A stretch of DNA of 64,000 nucleotides from Candidatus Poribacteria bacterium. GTDB lineage: Bacteria; Poribacteria; WGA-4E; WGA-3G. Below the pieces are notes generated by a model, which was not told the origin of the DNA, searched no databases, and saw only the letters and a list, made by a program, of their open reading frames with translations. This document shows, piece by piece, positions 1 to 7,460 of the stretch. Within the stretch, counting starts at the first letter, position 1, and each line of letters begins with the position of its first letter. The stretch covers positions 1 through 64,000 of the forward strand of contig JAJEGI010000115.1 of NCBI GenBank assembly GCA_022819945.1, given 5' to 3'. The translations under genes and the position numbers were made by a program.

Positions 1-20
1 TGTAATGACTAATTACTTTA

Positions 21-49
21 ATTATACACGATAAAAAAAGATTTGTCAA
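21..49 (-). promoter_or_regulatory. Consensus sigma-70 promoter P1
   Basis: On the minus strand the -35 box is TTGACA (44-49) and the -10 box is TATAAT (21-26), with a 17-base spacer, a full match to the sigma-70 consensus. Transcription would start near base 14 and leave the window to the left. Its gene is not visible. Such a perfect promoter, present twice, suggests a strongly expressed target such as a stable RNA operon; this is inference. Confidence 0.8.
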
Positions 50-188
50 TATTAAATCCAATTTTATTTTGATTTATCGGGAATTAAAACATTTTAGATA
101 CAATTTCTCAAGATAAATTTGATAAAAAGCGGAGCAGGAAGGTCAACCCCGACCATCAAATTCGCGTTTGTAATGACTAATTACTTTA

Positions 189-217
189 ATTATACACGAT
201 AAAAAAAGATTTGTCAA
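189..217 (-). promoter_or_regulatory. Consensus sigma-70 promoter P2 (duplicate)
   Basis: Second copy of the same promoter inside the 124-bp repeat: TTGACA at 212-217, TATAAT at 189-194, 17-base spacer, reading left. It lies 168 bases upstream of P1, giving tandem promoters for the gene beyond the left edge. Confidence 0.8.
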
Positions 218-451
218 TATTAAATCCAATTTTATTTTGATTTATCGGGAATTAAAACATTTTAGATACAATTTCTCAAGATAAATTTGATAGAAGGGGG
301 TCGGAAGGGGTAAAGGATCGGAAAATGGGAGGTCTTTAAACCCAAAGATTTTTGGGTTGTATAATATTTTTGACGGTTTCTTCTGTGGCTGGTAAGGGGA
401 TGTTTTGCTGGGGTGCTTCTTCTGGGGGGTTGAGTTTGCCTTAAGGGTGTA

Positions 452-480
452 GCTATATATTAATGTATATACAATGTCAA
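452..480 (-). promoter_or_regulatory. Possible third leftward promoter
   Basis: On the minus strand TTGACA (475-480) is followed after 17 bases by TATAGC (452-457). The -35 box is perfect and the -10 box matches four of six positions. It points the same way as the two repeated promoters to its left. Confidence 0.4.
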
Positions 481-534
481 TTTATTTCTGAGGGTGATTT
501 AGTTTTATCGTAAAACCCGTAATTACCTATACAG

Positions 535-701
535 TCACAAAATGGCGAGGATAATGAAGTTTAAGAAAATAAATCGGTAATGCGGCGGGGATACAATCCC
601 CGCCTGCGGGGGAAGGGGTCTGTTCCTCGCCAGCAGGCGGAGGGGGCTGTTCACTCACAAAATGGCGAGGATAATGAAGTTTAAGAAAATAAATCGGTAA
701 T
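535..701. repeat. 47-bp direct repeat (535-581 and 655-701)
   Basis: The 47 bases at 535-581 recur exactly at 655-701, offset 120. The first copy is followed by the palindrome at 584-604 and the second precedes the palindrome at 725-745, so the copies bracket REP-like units. Confidence 0.9.
584..604. repeat. GC-rich palindrome (REP-like, type GCAGGCGGGG)
   Basis: Perfect 9-bp stem GGCGGGGAT / ATCCCCGCC with a 3-base loop. Close relatives lie at 3068-3088, 48638-48664 and 55105-55131, always between genes. No U-tract follows, so it is better described as a repeated palindrome than as a classical terminator. Confidence 0.75.
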
Positions 702-724
702 TCCATATTCCCCCAGGCACCGCA

Positions 725-745
725 GGTGCGGTTTGCAACCGCACC
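725..745. repeat. Palindrome of the GGTGCGGTT/AACCGCACC type
   Basis: Perfect 9-bp arms with a 3-base loop (TGC). It lies just downstream of rpmE on the minus strand. Related palindromes occur at 3013-3049 and, degenerate, near 9381-9403. Confidence 0.7.
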
Positions 746-793
746 GGACTTCGATCAAAAATTACCGAATTGGGAAATTTTGGAATTGTCTCT

Positions 794-1015
794 TTACTCT
801 TCCTCTGTTTCTTCGAGCAGCCCGTAACGTCGGCGGAAGCTTTCGACACGTCCAGCTGTATCAATGAACCGTGCTTGTTGTCCAGTGTAGAATGGATGAC
901 ATTTTCCACAAATATCTACGCGCATTTGGGGTTGGATAGCGAGTGTGTTGTGGGTCGCGCCACAAACGCATGTAATCACACATTCTACGATTTCAGGGTG
1001 TATTTCAGATTTCAT
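794..1015 (-). CDS. rpmE: Ribosomal protein bL31
   Basis: A 73-residue protein of the 50S large ribosomal subunit. It matches zinc-type bL31: HP after the N-terminal basic residues, a Cys pair at C16/C18 and a second pair at C36/C39 in the CGKCHPFYTG block, then a GRVESFRRRYG-type tail. The four cysteines mark the zinc-binding form rather than the zinc-free paralog. The ATG at 1015 follows an AAGGAAGG ribosome binding site. It lies 73 bases downstream of rho on the same strand. Rho-rpmE neighbourhood is common in bacteria, so cotranscription is likely. C12 is an additional cysteine near the first pair. Confidence 0.95.
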   Translation of the reverse strand: MKSEIHPEIVECVITCVCGATHNTLAIQPQMRVDICGKCHPFYTGQQARFIDTAGRVESFRRRYGLLEETEEE

Positions 1016-1088
1016 GATGTCCTTCCTTAAATTTGAGATTTTGGCTAAATTTCTGAGGCGTGCCGAGGCAGGCGTGTAGTGTTGACCT

Positions 1089-2423
1089 TTACCGCTTCGG
1101 ACGCGCGTTGTTCGATTTCACGGATGTAGTGGTAGTGTAGTTTGCATTGTCTACCATTCGTTCGAGGAATTCGGCGTTTGAGGAATTTTTGCCGAATTGC
1201 TCAATAAGCATTTCGAGCGATTCCGAGTTGTCCATCTGGCTTGTGAACTTCCGTAGCACCCAGACTTTGTTAAGGACATCAGGTGCCAACAAAAGTTCTT
1301 CACGCCGTGTTTTTGATTTTTCGATATTAATCGGCGGATAGATGCGGAGGTCTAACAAAGCGCGCTCCATGTGGATTTCCATATTGGCGGTGCCTTTAAA
1401 TTCTTCGTAGATGTATTCATCTTGACGGCTTTCGGTATCAACGAGTACGGATGCGATGACCGTTAAACTTCCGCCTTCTTCAAATTTCCGGGCTGCGCCG
1501 CAGAATTGACGAGGTTTCACGAATGCGAGTGCATCTAAACCGCCGCTCAAGGTTTTTCCGCTATGGGGTGTCATAACGTTATGCGCACGCGCCAATCGGG
1601 TCATACTATCGAGTAACACAACGACATCTTTCCCGTATTCCGCCCACCGTTTCGCCTTTTCAATCGCCATCTCTGCCACCTGTACGTGTCGTTCTGGGTG
1701 TTCATCGAAAGTGGAGCTGATGACTTCACCTTTCACAGAACGTGCGACGTCTGTAACTTCTTCAGGCCGCTCATCAATCAGGAGAAAGATGAGGATGACC
1801 TCTGGGTGATTTGCTTCAATACCGGCGGCAATATTCTTCAGTAGCGTTGTTTTTCCACTATAAGGCGGAGCGACAATCAATCCGCGTTGGCCTTTCCCGA
1901 TGGGTGCTATTAAATCCATCATTCGGGTCCCGTATTCGGATTGATTGTGTTCGAGTTTCAATTGTTCATAGGGGTGAATAGGGGTGAGGTTCTTGAAAAG
2001 GATTTTCTGTTTGACAGCTTCTGGCGGTTCACCGTTGACTTTCTCAATCTGTAGCATTGCGAAGTAACGTTCCGCTTTGTTCTCAGTCTTCTTCGGTGGA
2101 CGAATTACACCTTCAACGACATGCCCGGTCTGTAGATCAAAGCGCCGAATTTGCGATGAGGACACGTAAATATCCTCGTTGCTCTGCAAATAGTTGGAGC
2201 GTGATGAACGGAGGAACCCGTAGTGTTGATCCCGGTCATCAAGGATTTCCAGGACACCGCCACCGTAAAATTGGGTATCCCCCTCAGATTTAGCCTCTAT
2301 AATTTCGTTAATCAATTCCTCTTTCCGAGACCCGGTGTATTCATCGACGCCGAGCGTCAGTGCAAGGTCTTTGAGTTCCGAGAACTCCATTTCTTGGAGC
2401 TTGCCAATGTCCAAGCTCTCCAT
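1089..2423 (-). CDS. rho: Transcription termination factor Rho
   Basis: A 444-residue hexameric RNA helicase/translocase that ends transcription of untranslated RNA. An N-terminal Rho_N helical domain (about 5-48) is followed by an S1-like RNA-binding domain (about 52-127) and a RecA-type ATPase. Walker A APPYSGKT is at 185-192, Walker B VVVLLD at 267-272 and the SGKTLSGG loop at 288-295. The length is ordinary for the family. The P-loop carries Tyr188 where E. coli Rho has Lys181, a residue near the bicyclomycin site; the functional effect is unknown. An AGGAG sequence lies about a dozen bases before the ATG. A strong promoter about 500 bases upstream implies a long leader. Confidence 0.97.
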   Translation of the reverse strand: MESLDIGKLQEMEFSELKDLALTLGVDEYTGSRKEELINEIIEAKSEGDTQFYGGGVLEILDDRDQHYGFLRSSRSNYLQSNEDIYVSSSQIRRFDLQTGHVVEGVIRPPKKTENKAERYFAMLQIEKVNGEPPEAVKQKILFKNLTPIHPYEQLKLEHNQSEYGTRMMDLIAPIGKGQRGLIVAPPYSGKTTLLKNIAAGIEANHPEVILIFLLIDERPEEVTDVARSVKGEVISSTFDEHPERHVQVAEMAIEKAKRWAEYGKDVVVLLDSMTRLARAHNVMTPHSGKTLSGGLDALAFVKPRQFCGAARKFEEGGSLTVIASVLVDTESRQDEYIYEEFKGTANMEIHMERALLDLRIYPPINIEKSKTRREELLLAPDVLNKVWVLRKFTSQMDNSESLEMLIEQFGKNSSNAEFLERMVDNANYTTTTSVKSNNARPKR

Positions 2424-2923
2424 AGTTTATAGTACTCCTCATTGTGCCTGGTTCCAAGGCAACCGTTCTACTGGGGTGTTGACTTACCGATCTAACGAAT
2501 GCTTTGTTCACATGTAAATATGCGATCTATTAAAAGTGGATTCGCGAAAAGTAGGCTACGCAGCAGCGGTTAAAATGGAATCAAGGCTAATCTTGTAGAA
2601 TAGTTGACTATAGTTGGTTTCTATCGTTTTCGGTGCGCAGTTGGAAACCACGTCTACCGGATTTCCCAACAATGCCCTTTTTAATAAAGCAGCACAGGGA
2701 GACTGAGGCACAAAGCCGGTTAAACTGGTATGATACTCCGACCTAATGCATGAGGCTTCTGAAGATGCGCTTGCAAGCGGCGCGCTGTGCCCTCGAGGTG
2801 TGCAACAAGGCAAAACGCGAGGTATAAAGGGGTATCGGTGGAGTAGGTGCAATGTTGCCCGCGGGAATGTTTCTTGTATGGTTGCGTTGTAATGCATGCT
2901 GGAAGATGGTTTCAATAATATTA
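2424..2923 (-). promoter_or_regulatory. Long untranslated leader of rho (putative)
   Basis: About 490 bases separate the rho start from a good promoter on the same strand. No protein family is recognisable on either strand, and I could not fold it into tmRNA, SRP RNA, RNase P RNA or a tRNA. E. coli rho also has a long leader used for autogenous attenuation by Rho, so a similar role is plausible. An independent small RNA in this interval cannot be excluded. Confidence 0.4.
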
Positions 2924-2951
2924 ATTATACACAATTGACTTTAAAAGTCAA
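2924..2951 (-). promoter_or_regulatory. Sigma-70 promoter upstream of rho
   Basis: On the minus strand TTGACT (2946-2951) and TATAAT (2924-2929) are separated by 16 bases. The -10 region resembles that of the duplicated promoters at the left edge, both continuing as TATAATTAA. It would start near 2917 and read toward rho and rpmE. Confidence 0.7.
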
Positions 2952-3012
2952 GTTTTTTTTCAAAAAAAGATGGATTTTTCGGAAAAAACGGGGAATTCTA
3001 TGTTTTCCCCAG

Positions 3013-3049
3013 GCCCGGTAGGTACGGTTTGGAACCGAACCTACCGGGC
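3013..3049. repeat. Long palindrome GCCCGGTAGGT.../...ACCTACCGGGC
   Basis: Arms GCCCGGTAGGT and ACCTACCGGGC extend inward through CGGTT/AACCG with one mismatch around a short loop. It sits between the rho promoter and the end of the TPR lipoprotein gene, next to the palindrome at 3068-3088. Together they may end leftward transcription from the lipoprotein gene before the rho promoter. Confidence 0.75.
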
Positions 3050-3067
3050 TTCAGCACCCCCACTGCA

Positions 3068-3088
3068 GGCGGGGATTGTATCCCCGCC
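3068..3088. repeat. GC-rich palindrome (REP-like)
   Basis: GGCGGGGAT, a 3-base loop, ATCCCCGCC: the same arms as at 584-604 with a different loop. It lies 16 bases beyond the stop of the TPR lipoprotein gene. Confidence 0.75.
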
Positions 3089-3104
3089 GCATTACTTTGT
3101 TAAC

Positions 3105-5096
3105 CTACTTTTCAGTCTCAGTCTCATCTTCCGTCCCGGCTTCACCTTTCAACGCTTTAAGGCTTCGTTGGACGTTCCGGTTGTACTGGTTATTCGCGAG
3201 AAACCCTTCCCAGAGGGCTGTTGCATCGTCGTTATAGCCTTGTGAGACATAGTAGTTTCCAAGGGCTACCACTGGGATGTCAGCGTGTGGGTTTTTCTCA
3301 ATGGATGCTTTGAATTCAGCGACAGCGGTTTCCGGATCGCCGTTGAGAAGTGCCAACTCACCTCTACCGTACGGGATGAGCGCATGTTCTGGATATTCCG
3401 CTGTCAATTCGTCTATGATCTTCTGGGCGTCTTCCGGTTTCCCGCGTTGATGGGTCGCACGTGCAGCAAGAATCGTTGCATAGACGATCTGATTGCGGAG
3501 TTCTCGTTTTTCTGCGTCGTTTTCTGCCCTATTGAGCAACCGTTTCGCTGTTCGAGCGGCGGCTTTATATCTTGCAGTGGCTTGAACGTAATTCTCATAT
3601 TTATAGGTAAGGTCTCCGAGCGTTTTGGCACCAATGTAGGTATCACCTTTTTGATCAACCAGGTCTTGGAAGATGACTGCTGTTTTTCGATCTTTTAACC
3701 GGTAGTGGAGTACCTCGGCGAGGCTTTGCAGTGCGTCTGTATTCTGGGTGTTCGCGGCGACGGCACGTTCAAGCGCTTCTCGCTCTTTCTCTGGTTCACC
3801 AAGTTTTTTGTGTGCAAGCGAAATGAGCCAGTAAACCTCGGAGTCTTTGCTTCGGCTCATCCCGATGACGGAATTGTAGGTTTCTATCGCTTGCTCATAG
3901 GATTCGGCAGTATAGTGATTTCGACCGGTGTTGATAACGGCTTCGACAACTTCACCATCTCGACTCGCGGCTTTTCTGAGTACCTCTTTCGCGCGTTGAT
4001 GCATCCCGACTTTTCGGTAGCAAATTGAGAGGCTGAGATAAGTGTAGGGGTCGATTTTTACTTTTTCGGCTTCAGCCCGTGCGATGGCATCAAAGAATAA
4101 CGCGCCTGCGTCCCGAAAACTTTCATCGCCATAGAGGAAATTCGCGATCATAAGTTCAGCATCGTGGTAACTGCCTTGATCATCGCCTGCGATCCCAGTC
4201 TGTCCCCCGAAATTCCGCATCACCTCTGTCGCGCTAACCCCAAACCCAGAGTCCGGGATTTCGACATTTGTGTTGCCCATTGCTGGACTTTTCTCAACGC
4301 CGCCGCGCGGTCGATCGCGTTCACGTCGGGCTTCAAACTGTGCCAACGCTCTACCTTGCTGTGTGGCTAATGGATCATCGGGTTCAGGGATAGTGGCGTT
4401 GAAATCTTTGAGTTCTTGCTTGGCTTTTTCGACCGATTCTTGTGCACCTTCGACTTTCCCATATCTTTTAACGAGCAATTGGTTCGTGCGTTTCGCTTCC
4501 TCTTCGTCCTTGAGATGTTGGCGTTGGATGCGCGCCTTATTCTCAAGTGCCAATGCGGCTCGTTTGCTGCGCGGGTTACGGTTGGCGAAATTATCGAAAA
4601 CCTCTGCGGCTTGTTCAAAGCTTTTCGCTTCCTCGTAACTTTTCGCCAACATCAGGTGCGCGTTGTGACTGAGTTCGAGTTGCGGGTATTTATTGACAAC
4701 TGCGTCAAATTGGGTTTGTGCAGCCTTGAAATCTTTTTCCCTAAAATAGTGCATACCGAGTTCGTAGTATGCTTCAGCGGCTTGCTCGCTTTCAGGGGCA
4801 GCGGCGATGACGGCTTCATAAGCCTTGATACCTTCCGCCGGTCTGTTCATCTGCTGAATAGACAGTTCAGCGATAGCAAGTTGTGCGTCAAGTGCTGCCG
4901 GTGTGCCGGGTTGGGTGTCTACAATGTTTTGGTAAGCCTCAACAGCGCCATAGTAATCTTTGTTTTCCGCCAGTTTCTCTGCGTTGCTTAGAGCACCACC
5001 AGATAAGCATCCGATTTGCGATGCGGCTACCAAGATAATAGCCGTAAATGCGAAACACTTCATACTATTAAGAGCGAGTTGTGTCAAAAATTTCAC
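3105..5096 (-). CDS. TPR-repeat lipoprotein
   Basis: A 663-residue tetratricopeptide-repeat protein, probably membrane-anchored on the outer side. An N-terminal hydrophobic segment ends in Q-I-G-C, giving a weak lipobox at Cys30. TPR-like helices rich in A-Y-G-A and Y-P motifs cover about 38-230. A charged, Pro/Gly-rich linker follows, and a second TPR block covers about 300-640. The C-terminus is acidic. Similar proteins act as scaffolds in envelope biogenesis, but no specific partner is shown here. The GTG start at 5096 is chosen because GGAG precedes it by 7 bases. A later ATG (codon 12) would give a more typical short lipoprotein signal but has no ribosome binding site. Confidence 0.85.
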   Translation of the reverse strand: MKFLTQLALNSMKCFAFTAIILVAASQIGCLSGGALSNAEKLAENKDYYGAVEAYQNIVDTQPGTPAALDAQLAIAELSIQQMNRPAEGIKAYEAVIAAAPESEQAAEAYYELGMHYFREKDFKAAQTQFDAVVNKYPQLELSHNAHLMLAKSYEEAKSFEQAAEVFDNFANRNPRSKRAALALENKARIQRQHLKDEEEAKRTNQLLVKRYGKVEGAQESVEKAKQELKDFNATIPEPDDPLATQQGRALAQFEARRERDRPRGGVEKSPAMGNTNVEIPDSGFGVSATEVMRNFGGQTGIAGDDQGSYHDAELMIANFLYGDESFRDAGALFFDAIARAEAEKVKIDPYTYLSLSICYRKVGMHQRAKEVLRKAASRDGEVVEAVINTGRNHYTAESYEQAIETYNSVIGMSRSKDSEVYWLISLAHKKLGEPEKEREALERAVAANTQNTDALQSLAEVLHYRLKDRKTAVIFQDLVDQKGDTYIGAKTLGDLTYKYENYVQATARYKAAARTAKRLLNRAENDAEKRELRNQIVYATILAARATHQRGKPEDAQKIIDELTAEYPEHALIPYGRGELALLNGDPETAVAEFKASIEKNPHADIPVVALGNYYVSQGYNDDATALWEGFLANNQYNRNVQRSLKALKGEAGTEDETETEK

Positions 5097-5146
5097 GGTT
5101 TTTCTCCTTTCTTCATAGCAAATCCACAGGAATGGACGCTCGTACT

Positions 5147-6283
5147 TTAGTAGTACGATTTGGACGCGCTTTCATCAATCAGTGCTAAGACCTCTTGTCG
5201 GGTGTACCCCTCTTTTTCGATGAGTTCGTCGCAATCCACTCTATTTTTAGCGTCGGGCCCTCTGCCTGCTTCAAGGATCGAATTTGTCAACCAACTGGTG
5301 CGTACCCCGTTGATGCCGGAGGTATAATTTGCTGCGTATTCACCTTTCGCTAAACCGACGAGTTGGTCGACTTTATTGCGTGGATAGCCTTCCGGGCGCG
5401 GGTAAGCCAGCGGTTCTGCCTCTCCCCCCTTCGGTGTATAGCGGATCCCGCCTTTGATTTCAATAGTGCCTTCGTCGCCCTCAAGAATAACCCATTCTTC
5501 AAACCCGACACGCGTGTTACCGAGGATGGTGATTGTTCCTTCAGCCCCGTTATCCAGTGTTACATCGGAGTAAGAATTAATTTCGACGAATTTTGGGACG
5601 AGGTTTCCGTCATCGTCCTCGAATTTCATATCGGTTGTCCCATAGACTTCAGCGGGTAATGCCCCGGTCATCCATAAGAATATGTCTTGGAGATGGCTGC
5701 CAGAGTCATTGGGTTGCCCACCGCCGGAGAAGCGTGGGTCTCCGCGCCATCCGCCTGCGCCCCATCGCTGTGCAATATAGACCTCAAATTTTTGAAGGTT
5801 TCCGATACGTCCTTCAGCGATTGCGCGTCTCCCTGCTATATAGGTATCTTCGTAGTGCCGTTGATACCCGCCGACGAGGTGTAAGCCGCTGCCCATCGCA
5901 ATTTTGGTTATGGAGATCGCATCACCGACGACGTTCGCCATCGGTTTTTCGACGATGACATGGCAACCGGCACGGAGTGCGTACTTCACGTGAATATCGT
6001 GTAAGGAATGAGGTGAGAAAACGCCGACGATATCCAGATCTTCGTGATTGAGCATCTCAACAAATTCGTAGTCGCCGAGGTAGCGAGTAAAACTGTTCGC
6101 CTTGTAGCCGTCAACGCGTTCTTGGAGTGCGTTCTCTAAAGCGTCTAAACTGCCTTCGTGTGTATCCGCTGCGGCGACAACTTCAGCATCGGGACGGGTT
6201 GCGAAACCGAGTGTGTTACCACGTCCTGCCCCCCCGGGTCCAATTACACCGACTCTTAAAATATCATTCTTGCTGGTTCCCAT
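5147..6283 (-). CDS. Gfo/Idh/MocA family oxidoreductase
   Basis: A 378-residue NAD(P)-dependent sugar or cyclitol dehydrogenase. The Rossmann motif GPGGAG is at 15-20 and the family signature EKP at 112-114, followed by the alpha/beta substrate domain. The substrate cannot be read from sequence. The ATG at 6283 is preferred because GGAG lies 11 bases upstream; a TTG nine codons earlier is unsupported. It has its own promoter at 6371-6399 and stands alone, convergent with nothing. Confidence 0.88.
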   Translation of the reverse strand: MGTSKNDILRVGVIGPGGAGRGNTLGFATRPDAEVVAAADTHEGSLDALENALQERVDGYKANSFTRYLGDYEFVEMLNHEDLDIVGVFSPHSLHDIHVKYALRAGCHVIVEKPMANVVGDAISITKIAMGSGLHLVGGYQRHYEDTYIAGRRAIAEGRIGNLQKFEVYIAQRWGAGGWRGDPRFSGGGQPNDSGSHLQDIFLWMTGALPAEVYGTTDMKFEDDDGNLVPKFVEINSYSDVTLDNGAEGTITILGNTRVGFEEWVILEGDEGTIEIKGGIRYTPKGGEAEPLAYPRPEGYPRNKVDQLVGLAKGEYAANYTSGINGVRTSWLTNSILEAGRGPDAKNRVDCDELIEKEGYTRQEVLALIDESASKSYY

Positions 6284-6370
6284 GATTCTAATATCTCCGA
6301 AGTAGGTCAAAAGAAATTATGGACATTGTTATGTCGGATTCGTAAATTCATATACAAGTAAGGCAGATAA

Positions 6371-6399
6371 AGTCTACCACAAATTTTCAGGAAAGTCAA
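6371..6399 (-). promoter_or_regulatory. Sigma-70 promoter for the Gfo/Idh/MocA gene
   Basis: Minus strand TTGACT (6394-6399), 17-base spacer, TAGACT (6371-6376). It lies about 90 bases upstream of the start at 6283 and just after the sdhB stop. Confidence 0.6.
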
Positions 6400-6428
6400 C
6401 CCATTTTCTCTTAATCCGAGCAACGTGC

Positions 6429-7169
6429 TTAGCGACTAAAGACGCGGAAGAGTTTCTTTATCGGATCGTAGAACTGGTCAACGACACGCTCTTTAAGCGG
6501 GATGATAGCGTTATCCGTAATTGTGATATGCTCTGGACATACCTGCGTGCAACATTTCGTGATATTACAGTACCCGATACCGTCTGAATCTTTCAATTCT
6601 TCGAGTCGGTTCTCAGTGTCAATCGGATGCATTTCCAGAGACGCGGCATAGACGAAGTATCTCGGTCCGATGAATTCGTCGTGAAGGTCGTGTTCGCGAA
6701 GGACATGGCAGACATCTTGGCAGAGGAAGCACTCTATGCACTTCCGAAACTCTTGGACGTGGTCGATGTCCTCCTGTTCCATTCGCCATGTACCGTCTTC
6801 AGCATCAGGTGGCCGCGGCGTAAAGGGTTTCATCTTCTCTTTGACTTTGAAGTTCCACGACACGTCTGCAACGAGGTCTTTGATGAGCGGGAACGCGCGC
6901 ATCGGTTCAACCGTGACGGGTTCGTCGAGCGGTAGGTCATTGAGGCGCGTCATGCACATCAATTTCGGTTGCCCGTTGACTTCGGCGGAACAGGAGCCGC
7001 ATTTGCCTGCTTTGCAGTTCCATCGAACAGCCATGTCATTTGCCTGTTCCGCTTGGATACGATGAACGGCATCTAAGACGACCATGCCCTCAGAAACCTC
7101 AGTGTCGTAATCGACAAATTCGGCACCATCTGCGTTGCCACGCCATATTCTAAAAGTTGCTTTCGCCAT
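6429..7169 (-). CDS. sdhB: Succinate dehydrogenase iron-sulfur subunit
   Basis: A 246-residue subunit that passes electrons from the flavoprotein to quinone through Fe-S clusters. Ferredoxin-type ligands C52, C57, C60 and C72 bind [2Fe-2S]. Two further clusters are served by C144/C147/C150/C154 and C201/C206/C207/C211, the last followed by Pro. The ATG at 7169 is chosen because AAGGAAAG lies 9 bases upstream; an in-frame upstream extension lies in repeat DNA and has no family match. It is the last gene of the order sdhC-sdhA-sdhB. About 290 bases of repeat-containing DNA separate it from sdhA. The arrangement resembles the Sdh1-type operon known from mycobacteria. Confidence 0.95.
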   Translation of the reverse strand: MAKATFRIWRGNADGAEFVDYDTEVSEGMVVLDAVHRIQAEQANDMAVRWNCKAGKCGSCSAEVNGQPKLMCMTRLNDLPLDEPVTVEPMRAFPLIKDLVADVSWNFKVKEKMKPFTPRPPDAEDGTWRMEQEDIDHVQEFRKCIECFLCQDVCHVLREHDLHDEFIGPRYFVYAASLEMHPIDTENRLEELKDSDGIGYCNITKCCTQVCPEHITITDNAIIPLKERVVDQFYDPIKKLFRVFSR

Positions 7170-7400
7170 ATTTTTAACTTTCCTTGCGGTTCGGTCAAGC
7201 CAGTTTGATAAATGAAGTGCCTTTCCGTAGACCCGTCCTCCACTACGCTTCGGACTACATGCTTGACGGATCACGAGTCCTTACCTTTCCTTGCAGTTCG
7301 TTTTTTTACTTTTCCTTGCGGTTCGGTTAGGTGGATTGAGGGTTAAAAGTGTTCTCCCGTAGATCCGCTTTCCACTTCGTTCCAAGCTGCGTATACTTTT
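7170..7400. repeat. Two diverged copies of a leader-like repeat
   Basis: Read on the minus strand, two blocks (about 7309-7391 and 7170-7254) share the order 'purine-rich GTGGA segment ... CCGAACCGCAAGGAAA ... A-rich'. The second block ends directly at the sdhB ATG, so its AAGGAAA serves as the ribosome binding site. A related block precedes dtd (62766-62852), and the terminal motif alone occurs at 44580-44605 and 62288-62315. Confidence 0.6.
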
Positions 7401-7460
7401 GAAAAAAGGATTATAAACCAAATCAATCCAATGGTTGTAACTTGGAAGAGACTCCCAGTG

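Larger units (their letters stand above)
1..292. repeat. 124-bp tandem direct repeat (period 168)
   Basis: Bases 1-124 recur without visible change at 169-292. The 44 bases between the copies are unique. The left copy may continue beyond the window edge. Each copy holds one complete consensus sigma-70 promoter on the minus strand, so the duplication doubles a promoter. Confidence 0.95.
293..793. other. Gene-free stretch with small repeats
   Basis: I see no credible gene here. The stretch holds an A/T hairpin near 336-356 (ACCCAAA/TTTGGGT arms), a 47-bp direct repeat, two GC-rich palindromes and a 17-base motif (517-533) that recurs at 62147-62163. The short ORFs show no family resemblance. 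Confidence 0.7.

Noticed and set aside
2640-2900. Possible 6S, tmRNA or SRP RNA gene in the rho leader
   Set aside because: I checked both strands by eye for the tmRNA end, the SRP GGAAGCAGC-type loop and 6S-like bubbles and could not support any of them.
2556-2915. 119-codon open frame in the rho leader
   Set aside because: No protein family, no ribosome binding site of quality and odd composition (Cys/Ser/His-rich). Better explained as untranslated leader.
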